DNA of 64,000 nt from Plantago major (lineage: Eukaryota; Streptophyta; Magnoliopsida; Lamiales; Plantaginaceae): contig CM048842.1 of assembly GCA_026545765.1 (NCBI GenBank), forward strand, positions 24,082,667 to 24,146,666. Reading direction: 5' to 3'. Each line of letters opens with the position of its first letter. Positions within the stretch are counted from its first letter, which is position 1. Positions 46,001-57,550 of the stretch are shown here, piece after piece. The translations under genes and the position numbers were made by a program. Under the pieces are notes generated by a model, which worked only from the letters and a program-made list of their open reading frames with translations, searched no databases and was not told the DNA's origin.

Positions 46001-47249
46001 CCTTTTTGGGCCCTTTTTGGCCCGTTTTCGGCCCAAAACGTGATTTTCAGCGTTTTTCACTATATATAACCTATTTTCTTGATCTTTTAGACACAACTTC
46101 ATTATTATTCTTATCTTCTTATTGCTTTTCGACCTAGAACCTTTCCAAGGCAATTACCTGCCTATTATTGGAGGTAATTGAACCGTTTATCTTGTAATCC
46201 GAAGATTGCCATTGATTGGGAGATTATCTACATAGTTTTTCGCATCGATTCGTTTCGGTTCTTGAATTCTACCTAGGGTTTGTGACAATGAAGGGTAAAT
46301 TTGTATCAATCCATTCGAATCTTTGTTTCTTGCTTTAGATTATGTTTGGAGCCTGTTTATATACAGTATTGATTGTGTCTTCGCATAATATGAGTAGCTA
46401 AACACCCCGATTATGGGGTGGTGACTGATTCAATGCATGCTAGCTAGGGTTCATGAGATTCGTAGTGCATCGGGTTTAGATTACTTGTGCTTTTTAGATT
46501 TATCTCATATCTTGCTATTCTGTTTGTCGAGCATGCTAGCAAAATCACTGCTAGATTAAACATTTAATCAATACACCAAAATGTCTTTCGTCTTGCTCGA
46601 TCTAACAGTTTAGATTGCAAACGGTAATAGTGGGATTAGCTATATTGATTGTAGCCTAATGGAATTGACGCCTCCACTAGTACTATTCATTTTTTAACTC
46701 AAGATTGTGACAACTTGCGTAATCTATCCTGTGAATCGTATGTATCCTGCTATAAGCATATGGGTCATATATAAGACTGCAAAAATGAGTATGCAAAAAA
46801 TGAAAAAAATATATATATTGAAGAAAGAGAGAACGACTGCCATTTGATGAGTCTACTGCTGATTGTTACAGAGCTATGAAAAAGTCCATTCCTACTTAAC
46901 TGATTGAGTACATTGCATGAGGTATTTGAGGCATCTTTGTGACGCAAGTCATCTTCCTTATCTCTTTATATTCTTGTGTGACTACCCCTACTGGAAACTT
47001 CCAGGAGTGTGAGAGATTAATTGCATAGGATCCACTTGTGAGGGACAACTATTTAGACTTAAGTTCTATTTACTTTGTAAACTAACTTTTTGGGCTTATG
47101 CATGTGATTCTGTAAATGCCAGTTTGATTTTAAACCTATTGCATTCTTTAGGCTTATTAATTGCAATAGTGATTCGGTAGCTTGGGAGCTAGACTTTGTC
47201 TGTGTGTCTTTGTGTTTTGTTTATTTTTCTAGGATTTTTAGAGAGTCTA

Positions 47250-47286
47250 TTGCTTGAGGACAAGCAAGGGTTCGGTTTGGGGAGTT
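47250..47286 (+). promoter_or_regulatory. Hairpin plus polypurine tract, element B
   Basis: TTGCTTG-AGGA-CAAGCAA (47250-47267), then GGTTCGGTTTGGGGAGT up to the LTR start at 47287. Against A and D one stem pair changes from C-G to T-A on both sides, keeping the stem. Confidence 0.65.
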
Positions 47287-49719
47287 TGATGAGTCGATTT
47301 TATATCGTATCATTTGGTCTTTTTTACCATCTTATTGTCATTCTCAAGTATAGTTCTTATGTGTTTTATTATTGTTTTGTTATGTTTTTGTGTTTTTTGT
47401 GTTTTGTAGGTGTTTGGTGAAAACGCATTAAAACAAGGGTTAACCAGTGCATGTAATGCATCAATGGAAGTATGGAAGTTTATGGACCTGAAAGGTGGTT
47501 GAAAAAGGTGTTGATCGGTCAAAACATAAGTGGATTCGGACTTCGGACGAATATTTTAGAGCCGTTTAAGTGAAAGCGCGAAATTCGAACTATGATGGAG
47601 CAGCTTTGGAATTTTGGTCATAGCTTTTGCATATAAACTCCGATTGACTTGATCTTAGTGTCCACACGTAGATACGACCAAGATCTACATCTGTGAAGAA
47701 GGAACCATCTCCAGATTACGGCGTTGAGAGGACCAAAAATGGCCTCGCGGACGCCAGCTCAATCTTGGCGGGCGCCAAGGAGATTTGGCGGGTGCCAAAC
47801 TCGTCCAGAACGAGTTGGCGGACGCCAGCTCCATTTTGGCGGGCGCCAACTCCCTTTTTGGGCCATTTTTGGCCCGTTTTCGGCCCATAAATCACGTTTT
47901 TCACTATATAGAACCTATTTTCTTGATCTTTTAGACACAACTACATTATTATTCTCTTCTTATTGCTTTTCGACCTAGAACCTTTCCAAGGCAATTACCT
48001 ACATATTCTTGGAGGTAATTGAACCGTTTATATTGTAATCCGAAGATTGACATTGATTGGGAGATTATCTACGTAGCTTTTTGCATCGATTCATTTCGGT
48101 TCTTCAATTCCACCTAGGGTTTGTCACAACGAAGGGTAAATTTGTATCAATCCATTCGAATCTTTGTTTCTTGCTTTTAGATTATATTTGGAGCCTGTTT
48201 ATATACAATATTGATTATATCTTCGCATAATATGAGTACCTAAATACCCCGATTATGGGGTGGTGACTAATTCAATGCATGCTAGCTAGGGTTCATGAGA
48301 TTCGAAGTGCATCGGGTTTAGATTACTTGTGCTTTTTAGATTAATCGCATATCTTGATATTCTGTTTGTCGAGCATGCCAGGATAGTCACTGTTAGATTA
48401 AGCATTTACTAAATACACCAAAATGTCTTTCGTCTTGCTCGATCTAACAGTTTAGATTGCAAACTGTAATAGTAGGGTTAGCTAGATTGATTGTAGCCTA
48501 GTGGAATTGACGCCTCCACTAGTGCTATTCGTTTTTGAACTCAAGATTTTGACAACTTGCGTAATCTATCCTGTGAATCGTATGTATCCTGCTAGCTAGC
48601 TTGTTTTACGTTACCACTCTATAATTCTCCTTATTCATATCATTGTCGTTTAGATTAATCTGTTTTCTAGTTAGATTGCATAAGTAGGTAGATAATATAG
48701 AACAAATTCGCTGCCGAAGCAAACAACCCTTTTACTACTTTGTTTACTGTAATTACTATTCGTAAACAAGACTCAGCTTAGTTAAGTCCTTCAATAAATC
48801 CACTACACTACAGGTTTTCATAGTGTTGAGGATTAACTCTTGTCTTAAAACAAATTTGAACTTTGATTTGACATATCAGTCTACCCGACTCGGCACTTCA
48901 ACTTTCTCGGAAATTAGAAGGAAAACGAAAGAGTGTGAGACAAAAATCTTAGTGATGTTCATGTGTGATAGTAGAAATGACATAACAATAGAGAAATCAT
49001 CAGGTAAATCCAAAAATATACAATCATATCATATAACGAATCAATAACGATGCAATCAATCGTTTGCTGGTGCAGTCTCCTTATAACCCCAATCCGATCC
49101 CTTATCACTCCACTCAATCAATCAATACCCGCCATGGTACGGGGTGGTACACTACTACCCCTAAGACCTCAGCGACTTCTGCCTCGCGTCAAAGAGAAGT
49201 AAGCCAGAGCAACCCACAAACATATCGACAGTCACCACTGCTCGAAAATGCAATGAGTATACCCTAACCGAAAACTTGGCCAAAACAATTAATATCTATC
49301 AATCAATTGAAAACCATAACATATTCAATATATATATCTTTATATTTGAGCGGAAGCGATGCCAAATCAATTTTGATGCAAAGTTTGAAAGTGAATGAGT
49401 AGTAAACTTTAATGCAATACGTATATATAATAATAAAAACATGTACTTCATTGGTTTACGCAAGCGGTTTAAGAACACTCACCGCAAATGGCTTCTCGTC
49501 AAAACTCAAAACTCGGAGGACTCAAACCATGTATCCCTGATAAAAGGAATACTACTTAACAAATGAAGCAAGAATAAATTAAAGCTACCCTTTAACCCCA
49601 CGACTTTCGAAACAAAACAAGACATAAAGTAGAAGAAACAACTAAGCACAAGAATACATAACTATTTTAGCAATTTTGTTAATGACAACAGTAAAATAAA
49701 ATTGGAACAAAACAATGAG

Positions 49720-49795
49720 GCAAGCTGGTATCGATCCGAGAACCTCTACAATTAACAAACTCAGCCAGTTAGCCACTCGGCTATAACAGGTTTTG
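49720..49795 (-). other. tRNA-like segment (A and B box) inside N2
   Basis: On the minus strand TAGCCGAGTGGC (49783-49772) fits a tRNA A box and GGATCGATACC (49737-49727) a loose B box, at normal tRNA spacing. The acceptor stem does not pair and no anticodon stem is convincing, so it is not a working tRNA gene. It could be a tRNA-derived SINE head or chance. Confidence 0.35.
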
Positions 49796-50196
49796 TTAAC
49801 CAACTTGCAGAAGAAAACATAAACTACATCTTCAGATCGTAATAGGCAGAAACAGAAATTAGCAAAATAATAAAGCACATGCTGGGCAAGAAACCAAGAC
49901 CTCCGCAACAAACATATTAGATCCACAACACATAGACCACTCGAAGACAGCCAATTTGATGGTAATAATTATAAGTTTTGGAAAAACATTTAGAAGTTCG
50001 AAGCTGTTTATTTAGAAAACATAAACATGGATGATCAGAACAAAAGGGGAAACAGAGCATGCGAAAATAAACAAATCTCAGAACAATTAAACTCAAAACA
50101 GGCAAATCACATAGCATGTTACATAAACTTGTAGGCAAGAACAGGACAATTACATAAGTTTTTCCCAAAATCCCAGCTACAAAAAGGAAAACAAGG

Positions 50197-51661
50197 TGTT
50201 GGTCTAGATAACGACAAAGTAAAAGGCTGGGGGGGGGGGGGGTGAATAGTCTTTTCAAACTTTTGACGATAAAAAAGTTTCTCAGATATCTATTAAGGTA
50301 TCTGATACTTATATTCAGAGAGCGGAAGACTTCAGTGATAAGTGCATGTGCTCAGCAAGCTATAATGTGTGTAAATACTCAACAAGCAATAAATACGCAA
50401 TTAAGTAAAGTGCAGAAAGTAAATAACACAAAGCTTTATAGTGGTATCTGAGGGTGGCGTAATCCCTCAACTAATCCACTCACCCTTTCTCAGGACTTGA
50501 ATCCACTAAGATAAGATAATGAGTTCCACTTACAAAATCCTATCTCTTGATCCCTTCAAAACTACGTTTCCAACCAAGTGTTCCCCCAGAGTTGTTCCCT
50601 GATTTTCCCAACTAAGTACTTTCTCTACTCATTAACCTTTGAGCTATTCCTCAGCTTCCAAAGACAAGTACTTCCTATGCTCAACGCCTGTGTGGTGTTG
50701 TTTATTGTAGTTTGTCAGGTGAGCAGGCTCCTATAACTTATACAGTTATTTTAGAATGCTCTGTAGAAACAATCTTACTTAATACACTTTTCAATGTATG
50801 GTAAGTTGTTCTTTTACTGACCCAAGTCTTGATGTTGTTCAAGAGAATGAATCACTGATATGAGTCACAACTATATCTTCTATATTCAACTCCTTCACAA
50901 TATGCAATTCAGGTTAAGGATCAGGACACTTAGAACTTTCGTGCTACTTAGAATTCAAGAGCTTTAGTCTCAACAGTAAGCTAGAGAGTAAGTAGGCAGA
51001 AGGCTTGTATGCTTGAATGTATATCACAAGTGATGTTCAGTCTAAGGTGTGTTTCAAGCATTCTAAGTGGCGATATTTATAGTTGAAAATCATGCCGTTT
51101 GAATAGTATCCGTTAGGCTCAATGAAATTCAAACTATTGATATCTGAAGTTAGTACGACAGTGAGCTTTGTCTCTTTACAGAGATTTCCTCGTTTGCTCA
51201 GACATCTTTGTCAGCATAATTAATGCACTATACTAACTTTTTTCCTGTAGTGTCAACGGAACAATGCAAGCTTTCTGAGGATTTGCAAGTCCTTTCTCAG
51301 TGACCTATAGTGCATCAGAAAATTATTGAAATACTTGTCTTCCAAAGACACTTAATTTCTTCAAGGTATCTAAGCTAAGGTTTCTAAGGAGACACTTCTC
51401 CTTAGACTTCAGCAATCTTGTGCAGTCTTCTGATCTTCAACAAATGACTTCCTTCTGCTGGATGCTTGCTTCTTGGTCTTCTTCAAAGATATAAAAATTA
51501 CACTCAGAGACCGAACATCCTATACAAAATTTGCTAGACTAACATACTCAGTAAGCTTCCTCTTTTACAATGTTCAAGTGAACTAAGAGTACTAGTTACC
51601 TTTCTGAGCTAAGATAAGTCATTAGGGTTACTGATCAAAATCTAAATAGATATTCCTAACA
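50197..51661 (-). mobile_element. SIRE-type 3' LTR (copy M2)
   Basis: 1465 bp and uninterrupted, so the best copy of this LTR in the window. On the minus strand it starts TGTTAGGAATATC at 51661 and ends GACCAACA at 50197, with a 14-15 C run 25-40 bp before the end. TATA box at 51074-51081 (minus). The polypurine tract lies on the 51662 side. Confidence 0.88.
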
Positions 51662-52025
51662 AATTTCCCCCTTTTTGATCAGTCACCTATGACTATCTAA
51701 AAACCTATCATAAAACTGGATGAGGAAACAATCCAACACTTAAACATTTCTTAAGATCTTTCATTTCTTTTTATTTAAGTGTAGAAAGTAAACATTAACC
51801 AAATCACAACGTGATCTTTACTGACAAGTTATCTTTTCATTGGATAGGTATCTGAGAGTATGTTCATCAGATAGAATTACAAGTGAGAGTACAGATAACT
51901 TTTACAAGATTAAGCAATAGATTACAATCAGCAAAAATAAAAAAAAATTACAAAACTAAGTAGAACAACAGGAAGTTCCAAGTTCCAAGTGAACATCCTA
52001 CTAGTTGGTCTTCAAGTATTCATCT

Positions 52026-53670
52026 TCAGCTTTGAAAAACTCTATCACCATATCTCTTGACATCTTTTGAGTATTCAAGGATGTCTGTTCTGACTTTCAT
52101 TTCTTCATTCCTTGCTACCAGAGCATTCTCCTTGTAAGATTTGGTGGGTTGGTTTCTGATCATGATTTTGGTCCAAAGGTACTTGCCCCATTTCCAGACA
52201 TGTACCAGCTGCTCTTCAGTGGGCTTGTAATGACCATATATCTCTCTCAGATATTTCAGGTCTCCCAAGTATTGTTCCTTACTCATATAAATGACTGGTT
52301 CAACCTGCAACTTTGTTCTTGACCCAAATTCATCTTCAACAGTGTGCACATCCTCTGGTCTATGATAAGGGCATTCTACATATAGGTCTTTCTTTCTAGA
52401 TGTTTGTCTGACTTCTATTTCAAAGTCTAGCCACTTCTTCTCTATCTCTAGGTAGTAGCTCTGGTCTGCCTTTTCTCTATGCCATCATATGTCTGTAGAT
52501 GGGTACTGGTAGTCCTCCTTCATTGACTAGTAAATTCTTCAATTTCAGTATCCAGTAGCCATTCTTCTGATGAATGCACTGCCAAACAGTGGGATTAAGG
52601 TCATCAACCTTTGCATACTCAATCTGAGCGTCTTCAGGCTTTGGTGGTAGCACTCTACCAAACTTGATATCCCTTTCCCTCTTCCTCTTTTGTTTTGAGT
52701 TCAAGCCTTTCATAGATGGGTCTTCAGATGGGGTACCTTGCTGAATCGACTTGGTGTTTTCAGAAGGTTTCCTTGCTACTATAGGAATTGCAGCTATAGG
52801 TTTAGACATGCTGCTCAGATTCCTTTTCTTGTAAAGAGGATTTTTGTCAACATCTTCATCATCATCATCATCATCCTCTTGATGTATGACCATAAGTTGT
52901 TTGCAGCTATCATCACCTGTTTTCCTTCTCTTTTCAGAGATCTCTCATTCTTCTTCTTCAGAGTCTCTGTCTTGTCTTCTCCTTGAGCTCTTGGCAGATG
53001 TTGGAGGTTTCTAAGATCTTGCCCTAGATCTTGTAATCATCATCTGTAATTCTTGACTTGGGGTTTTGGTTTGGGCTTCTTCAGGATACATCTTTTCTTT
53101 GCCCTTACCTTGTACTCTCCTGGTACTTCCTTCCCCCTTAGTCATAGGAGACTGATCAAAACCACTTAGGATTCTGGCATAAGATTCTGATAGAGAGTCA
53201 AAATTCTTTTGTAGACGAATGTAAGCTTCAGTGAGTTGTTGCATCTCCTTTCTGAGATCTACATTTTGCTTTTCAATTCCAGTTTCCTTGTTTGTCAATA
53301 TTTGAAAACTTCAACAACCACTGATTGTATCTTTGGAGATGCATAGCTTGCATTGTCATAAGCAACCTGCATAGTTGTGTTGTCCAGATCCTTTACCATA
53401 CCAAGGTCTTTATGCTTGAGAACCGTTGAGGAGGTTCTTTTTGAAAGAAGTTCAACAAACTTGGTGGTACTGATTCAGTGACCTCCTTGTCTTGAGCTTC
53501 TAGTTCCTTCATAATCTTGATCAACGTCTTTGATCTATTCTCATAATCATTTGTGTTTACATTAGGAACTGTGCTGTAGATGTTGGGAGCTAGAATGTTT
53601 CTCTTGAGATGTGACACAAGAGTTTGTGGATTCTTAGCAGAAAATCCAGGATGGTCAGCATTTCCTAGCT
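52026..53670 (-). pseudogene. SIRE-type ORF3, C-terminal half, copy M2
   Basis: Minus strand, cut at 53670 by element C. It reads from LVSHLKRNILAPNIYSTVPNV (53617 down), a coiled coil ending SLSESYARILSGFD, the MTKGEGSTRR motif (53155), then a K/R-rich stretch and an acidic GAT-coded Asp run (52850-52875). The C-terminal module follows: NPTVWQCIHQKNGYWILKL, LLVNEGGLPVPI, KKWLDFEIEV, ECPYHRPEDVHTVEDE, and MSKEQYLGDLKYLREIYGHY...HVWKWGKYLW...YGDRVFQS ending at 52026. Stops and frameshifts occur near 53010, 52900 and 52480. About 350 bp of 3' untranslated DNA lead to the polypurine tract. No function is known to me. Confidence 0.7.
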
Positions 53671-55053
53671 TGATGAGACGATAATTTAGAGTCTCATTTG
53701 GTCCTTTTTAGCGGTCTTTGTGAGTCTTTGTTTATAGTTTTCTAGTATTTTTTGTGCATTTTTATGCTTTGGTGTTGTTTTGCAGGAATTGATAGTTTCG
53801 AGCCAAAGATGAAAAGTTGAAGTTAACAAGGCTCGCCGCGGTGAGATTTTACGAGTGCAACAATCTTTTGGCAAAGGAGGCTTGCCACGGCGAAGTATTT
53901 TGCTCGCCGCGGCGAGATTTTATGAAGCTGGCATTGGAATTTCTAAAGAGGCTCGCCGCGGCGCAGTAATTTGCTCGCCGCGATGAGATTTTACGAGAGC
54001 CCCAATAAATCCATGGGGAGGAGCTCGCCGCGGCGAAGGAATTGATCCGCCGCGGTGAGATTTTGCGAATGAATCCCCTGTTTTCAAGAGCGAAGCTCGC
54101 CGCGGCGAAGTATTTTTCTCTCCAAGGCGAGATTAAGCGAGAAGGATATATATTTCGATAAAGAAGACTCGCCGCGGCGAGGCATTTTGCTCGCCGCGGC
54201 GAGATACGCAGACTAGATTTTTTATTCCTTATTATTTTGGGAATGAGGACAATTACTGGCATACTTTTCTTTGACCTAGTTCTTAGAAAAAAAGCTCCAT
54301 ATTGATACTTTGACATTGAGACATAATTGGAGCTTGATTTTCATCATTGTTGAAGGATTGATATCTAATTCCTAGTAATATTTGATAATTCTCCATCATT
54401 TATCTCTTCGATTCGTGTTGCTATTGTTTATTGATTTGTATGAGTTTGCGTGCAATTATCAATATGTCTATGTTTATCATATGCAATACTTCGAATTCTT
54501 TGATCTTTGCTTCTACTATGAGTAGCTAAACCTCTCCGAACATGGTAGCTATGTGACGGTTTTGCATATTCGCTTCTAGGGTTAGGATTCGTTCATATAG
54601 GTTCGTCAGTTCAAAATCTTCGTAAAAACTATCAATCCAATTCAGTAGTTCAAGATTTTCTAAATCGTTTTCGGTTAAGGATCGTGGATTGACGACCCAC
54701 AATTTCTCTAGTTCAAAACATTCAAATGACTATTGGTTGAGGTTGGATTGATCGATTTATGTACACCGACCGTGTGACAAATATGAATGATTGCCCTAGA
54801 ATGAATTAGCATAACCTGATCATTACTACTGTGTTCATCTTCTCTCATTGTTAAAAACCGTTATTTACTTTATCTTATTCTAGTTTTTAGAAACAACCAA
54901 CTTACAAATCAATTTGTTTTCACAAGTAACTGTTTGCTTTCAAACCGTTGTGGTAGCTTAATTGATTCCTTAGTGAACGATCATGTGGTTAGCATTGTCT
55001 GTCTATAACAACTGCTTACTACTTGTTTTCTATGTAATAATTTGAGCACATCA
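53671..55053 (+). repeat. 5' LTR of element C
   Basis: 1383 bp, related to the LTRs of A, B and D over its 3' half (ATAACAACTGCTTACTACTTG...GAGCACATCA). It contains the long GC-palindrome array described separately. Confidence 0.85.
53832..54206. repeat. GC-palindrome array in the element C LTR
   Basis: Eleven copies of CTCGCCGCGGCGAG or close variants, alternately spaced about 22 and 50 bp, giving five and a half units of about 72 bp. Each unit is a pair of palindromes around AAGTATTTTG. A minus-strand frame (53849-54316) is open only because of this periodicity. Confidence 0.8.
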
Positions 55054-55057
55054 AATT

Positions 55058-55075
55058 TGGAGCCGTTGTCGGGGA
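55058..55075 (+). promoter_or_regulatory. Primer binding site, tRNA-Asp type, element C
   Basis: Four bases after the LTR; 16 of 18 bases match the complement of the plant tRNA-Asp 3' end. Confidence 0.8.
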
Positions 55076-55244
55076 ATCAATTCCTACCGTAGCGCTGAGA
55101 GTCGTTGGTTACTTGAGGTGTGATTTCATTTTACTGGGACTAACAGAAACTAAACAACAGTTGAGTTCTTGTTATTCTGATCCAGGTATGTAGTTCTTTC
55201 CTGGTTACTACGCGCCCAACGCAGAGCTATTTGGACCAGCCATT

Positions 55245-55933
55245 GTGGAGACAGCGAGTAGTCTAGAGGTGCAATGGGGAGCTAGTGCATTCAGCGATAG
55301 TACTCTGCTAGCTTTGATTGACCATGATGAAAAATACATGAGTCTTGTGATGGAAGGGCAAGAAAGGACTAGCAAACAGATAGAGGGGATGGTAAGCGGG
55401 TCGAGGATGAGGAAACCGAGAAGGAGGAGGTTTAGGCAACCACATTACTCCGAAGTGGAAAGGTGATCCAACGGCCGGAACTAGAACCGCAAACACCAAC
55501 CCCGGATGCCCCAGTTGTCGACCTCACTGGGGAAGACCAACCTTCGACCGAAACAACCAACCCGCCGGTGAAATGCATAGAGGTTCTTCACAAATCCGAT
55601 AACCCTGACCGCCCACCTGGACCCCCAATCAGCAAAGAACTGCTATATCCAGGTAGAATCAAGAAACCCAAGGATGATAGCAAATTCAAAGCTATTCTGG
55701 CCATGCTCTTAAAGGTGAATGTCAACATGCCACTCCTTGATCTCATTGATAATGTCCCTTCCTACTCTAAGTTCTTCAAGGATCTCAATGCAAGCAAGAG
55801 GAAGTATTTGGCCAACGAAAAGCTAGTTCTACCAGAAACAGATAATTCAGTGGTTGGGTTACCAGTGAAACAACAAGATCCGAGGAGCTTTGTGATTGAT
55901 ATACAGATGGAGATTGGAAAGATAGCAAAATGA
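55245..55933 (+). pseudogene. gag: Element C: gag remnant and gag-protease linker
   Basis: 55463-55933 encodes the segment that in Athila-type elements lies between gag and protease: a P/T-rich stretch, PPGPPISKELLYPGRIKK, FKAILAMLLKVNVNMPLLDLIDNVPSYSKFFKDL and KRKYLANEKLVLPE. The gag core with its A-x-x-W-L motif is absent between the primer site and this point; the short frame at 55245-55466 shows no capsid motif. A large deletion in gag is likely. Confidence 0.7.
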
Positions 55934-56930
55934 ATGCTCAATCTAGGAGCCAGCATCAATCTTATCACCCATGTTCTTTACCAGGAGATGGGTTTGGGGG
56001 AACTGGCACCAGTAAACATGACCCTGCAACTAGCCGACAGGAGCATCAGGCGCCGCCTGGGAGTGATTCGTGTGCGCTGGTCAGAGTAGACACCTTCCTG
56101 GTTCCAGTAGATTTTGTGGTACAACCTCCCAGTGGAGCCGGCACTAGTAGTAAGGACCATGTGACCCTTTTGGGAAGACCCTTTATGGAAATAGTGAAGC
56201 TGCAGGTCGATGAAGCGGAAGGGAAGATTGCCATGGAAATTGGTGGCAACAAGATCAACAAGGATGCAACACGACCGGCAGGTAATTCTGACACCTACTC
56301 AGTGGAAGAATGTAATCTGATTTCTGAAGTAAATGCTGAGTTTGATGATATTATTGATGAATGTGTGCATGCTACTTACCTAGCTACATTAACTGATGAT
56401 AATCTAGAAGCAGCTTTAACTCTTATATCTGATGAGGATATGCTTTGTGAGGAGAGTAGTGAGATAGTCTGCATGCTTGACTCGGCTGAAGTCGACCCTG
56501 GTGAGGAAATCCACCCCCTTGGTGGAAACACTGGGGAAATCGCCCCCCCCCCCCCAAAACCCCGATCTTAAGGAGCTCCCGTCCCATCTTAAATATGCTT
56601 TCCTAGGAGAAAATAAAACTAAACCTGTGATAATCTCTTCAAAATTGCAAAAGGCAGAAGAGGATAGGCTAGTAGAGCTATTGAGAGAAAACTCCGAAGC
56701 CAACCCCAGCGTAGGCTTAATCCTGTCATGCAAGATGTAGTTAAAACCGAGGTGCTTAAGCTGTTAGAACATGATATGATCTACCCTATACCTAACAGTA
56801 GATGGGTAAGCCCTGTGCATGTTGTCCCGAAAAAGTCTGGAGTAACTGTTGAGACCAATGAGAAAGGGATAGAGGTTCCTGTTAGGAAGACCACAGGGTG
56901 GTGTGTTTGCTTGATTACAGGAGATTGAAT
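55934..56930 (+). pseudogene. pol: Element C pol: protease and start of reverse transcriptase
   Basis: The protease starts NLGASINLI (55940 on), where the family has DLGAS; the catalytic Asp is Asn (GAT to AAT at 55940-55942). It runs into a frameshift near 56070 and continues ALVRVDTFLVPVDFVV, LLGRPFM. A second frame change occurs at or before the C-run 56545-56558. Then PSHLKYAFLGENKTKPVIIS, the reverse transcriptase entry domain (DMIYPIPNSRWVSPVHVVPKK, VETNEKGIEVPVRKTTGWCVC), ending in a frame break at about 56925. The order and motifs are those of Athila-type pol. Confidence 0.8.
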
Positions 56931-57451
56931 GTTGCTACTAAGAAGGACCACTTTCCCCTGCCATTTATTGATGAGATGCTAAACCGCCATGCGGGGCACG
57001 AGTTCTATTGTTTTTTGGATGGTCTTTAAGGTTTCTATCAGATTCCCATAGCACAGGAGGACCAAGAAAAGACCACCTTCACTTGCCCATATGGCACCTT
57101 CGCCTGTCGCAGGATGCCTTTTGGCTTATGCAATGCTCCGGCGACTTTCCAAAGGTGCATGCTCTCCATCTTCTCTGACATGCATGGTGCAGGATTTCAT
57201 TGACGTATTTATGGATGACTTCTCTCTTTTCGGTGACTCCTTCACCGACTGCCTTGGTAAGCTTGATAAAGTCTTGAAACGTTGCATAGAGTGTAATTTG
57301 ACCCTTAGTTGGGAAAAAAGTCACTTTATGGTGCGAGAGGGTATTGTTCTAGGGCATGTGGTTTCAGAGCGGGGGATTGAGGTAGATATTTCTAAACTTG
57401 ATGTTATAGTGAAACTTCCCCCACCCACTTCTGTGAAAGAGTTACAATCTT
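56930..57451 (+). pseudogene. pol: Element C pol: reverse transcriptase core, left of the LINE
   Basis: It continues NVATKKDHFPLPFIDEML, YCFLDG (stop TAA at 57027-57029), IAQEDQEKTTFTCPYGTFA, RRMPFGLCNAPATFQRC. A frame change near 57180 leads to FIDVFMDDFSLFG with the catalytic MDD at 57211-57219, then NLTLSWEKSHFMVREGIVLGHVVSERGIEVD and LPPPTSVKEL. The sequence stops at the LINE insertion and continues in frame at 62390. The LINE target duplication is 57439-57451. Confidence 0.85.
57439..57451. repeat. Target site duplication of the L1 LINE, left copy
   Basis: GAGTTACAATCTT, 13 bp, exactly repeated at 62377-62389 after the poly(A). Taking out one copy and the LINE restores the reading frame of element C. 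Confidence 0.93.
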
Positions 57452-57550
57452 AATTAAAAAGTGTCTTCTTTGAGAGAGAAAAAAAGAAAGCAGCGATTTT
57501 TCCTGGATCTCGAACTGCGGCGATTTTTCCTTGATTGAAAGATTGCAGGT

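Larger units (their letters stand above)
45414..48790 (+). mobile_element. Element B: internally deleted LTR retrotransposon related to A
   Basis: Two LTR copies start TGATGAGTCG (45414 and 47287). The first ends early at about 46752 (after TATCCTGCTA) and joins 530 bp of 3' interior that is closely similar to A (12300-12837), including the hairpin and polypurine tract. The second LTR lacks its last 100 or so bases, ending near 48790. There is no gag or pol. The left flank offers GTCTA (45409-45413) as one target copy; the right copy is not seen. Confidence 0.75.
45218..50196. mobile_element. Insertion N2 (unclassified, probably LTR-derived), split by element B
   Basis: It starts TGTAACGCCCCG at 45218, a typical LTR end, right inside ORF3 of M1 after the possible duplication AATCT (45213-45217). 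Its own sequence is 45218-45413 and about 48791-50196. The second part contains text typical of a gypsy LTR read on the minus strand and a tRNA-like piece, but no protein. The right end is not identified because M2 begins at 50197. Confidence 0.5.

Noticed and set aside
49720-49795. Functional tRNA gene
   Set aside because: Acceptor stem does not pair, the B box is loose and no anticodon arm is convincing.
53849-54316. 155-codon minus-strand frame with repeated R/S/A text
   Set aside because: Open because the palindrome array has a period near a multiple of three; it lies in an LTR.
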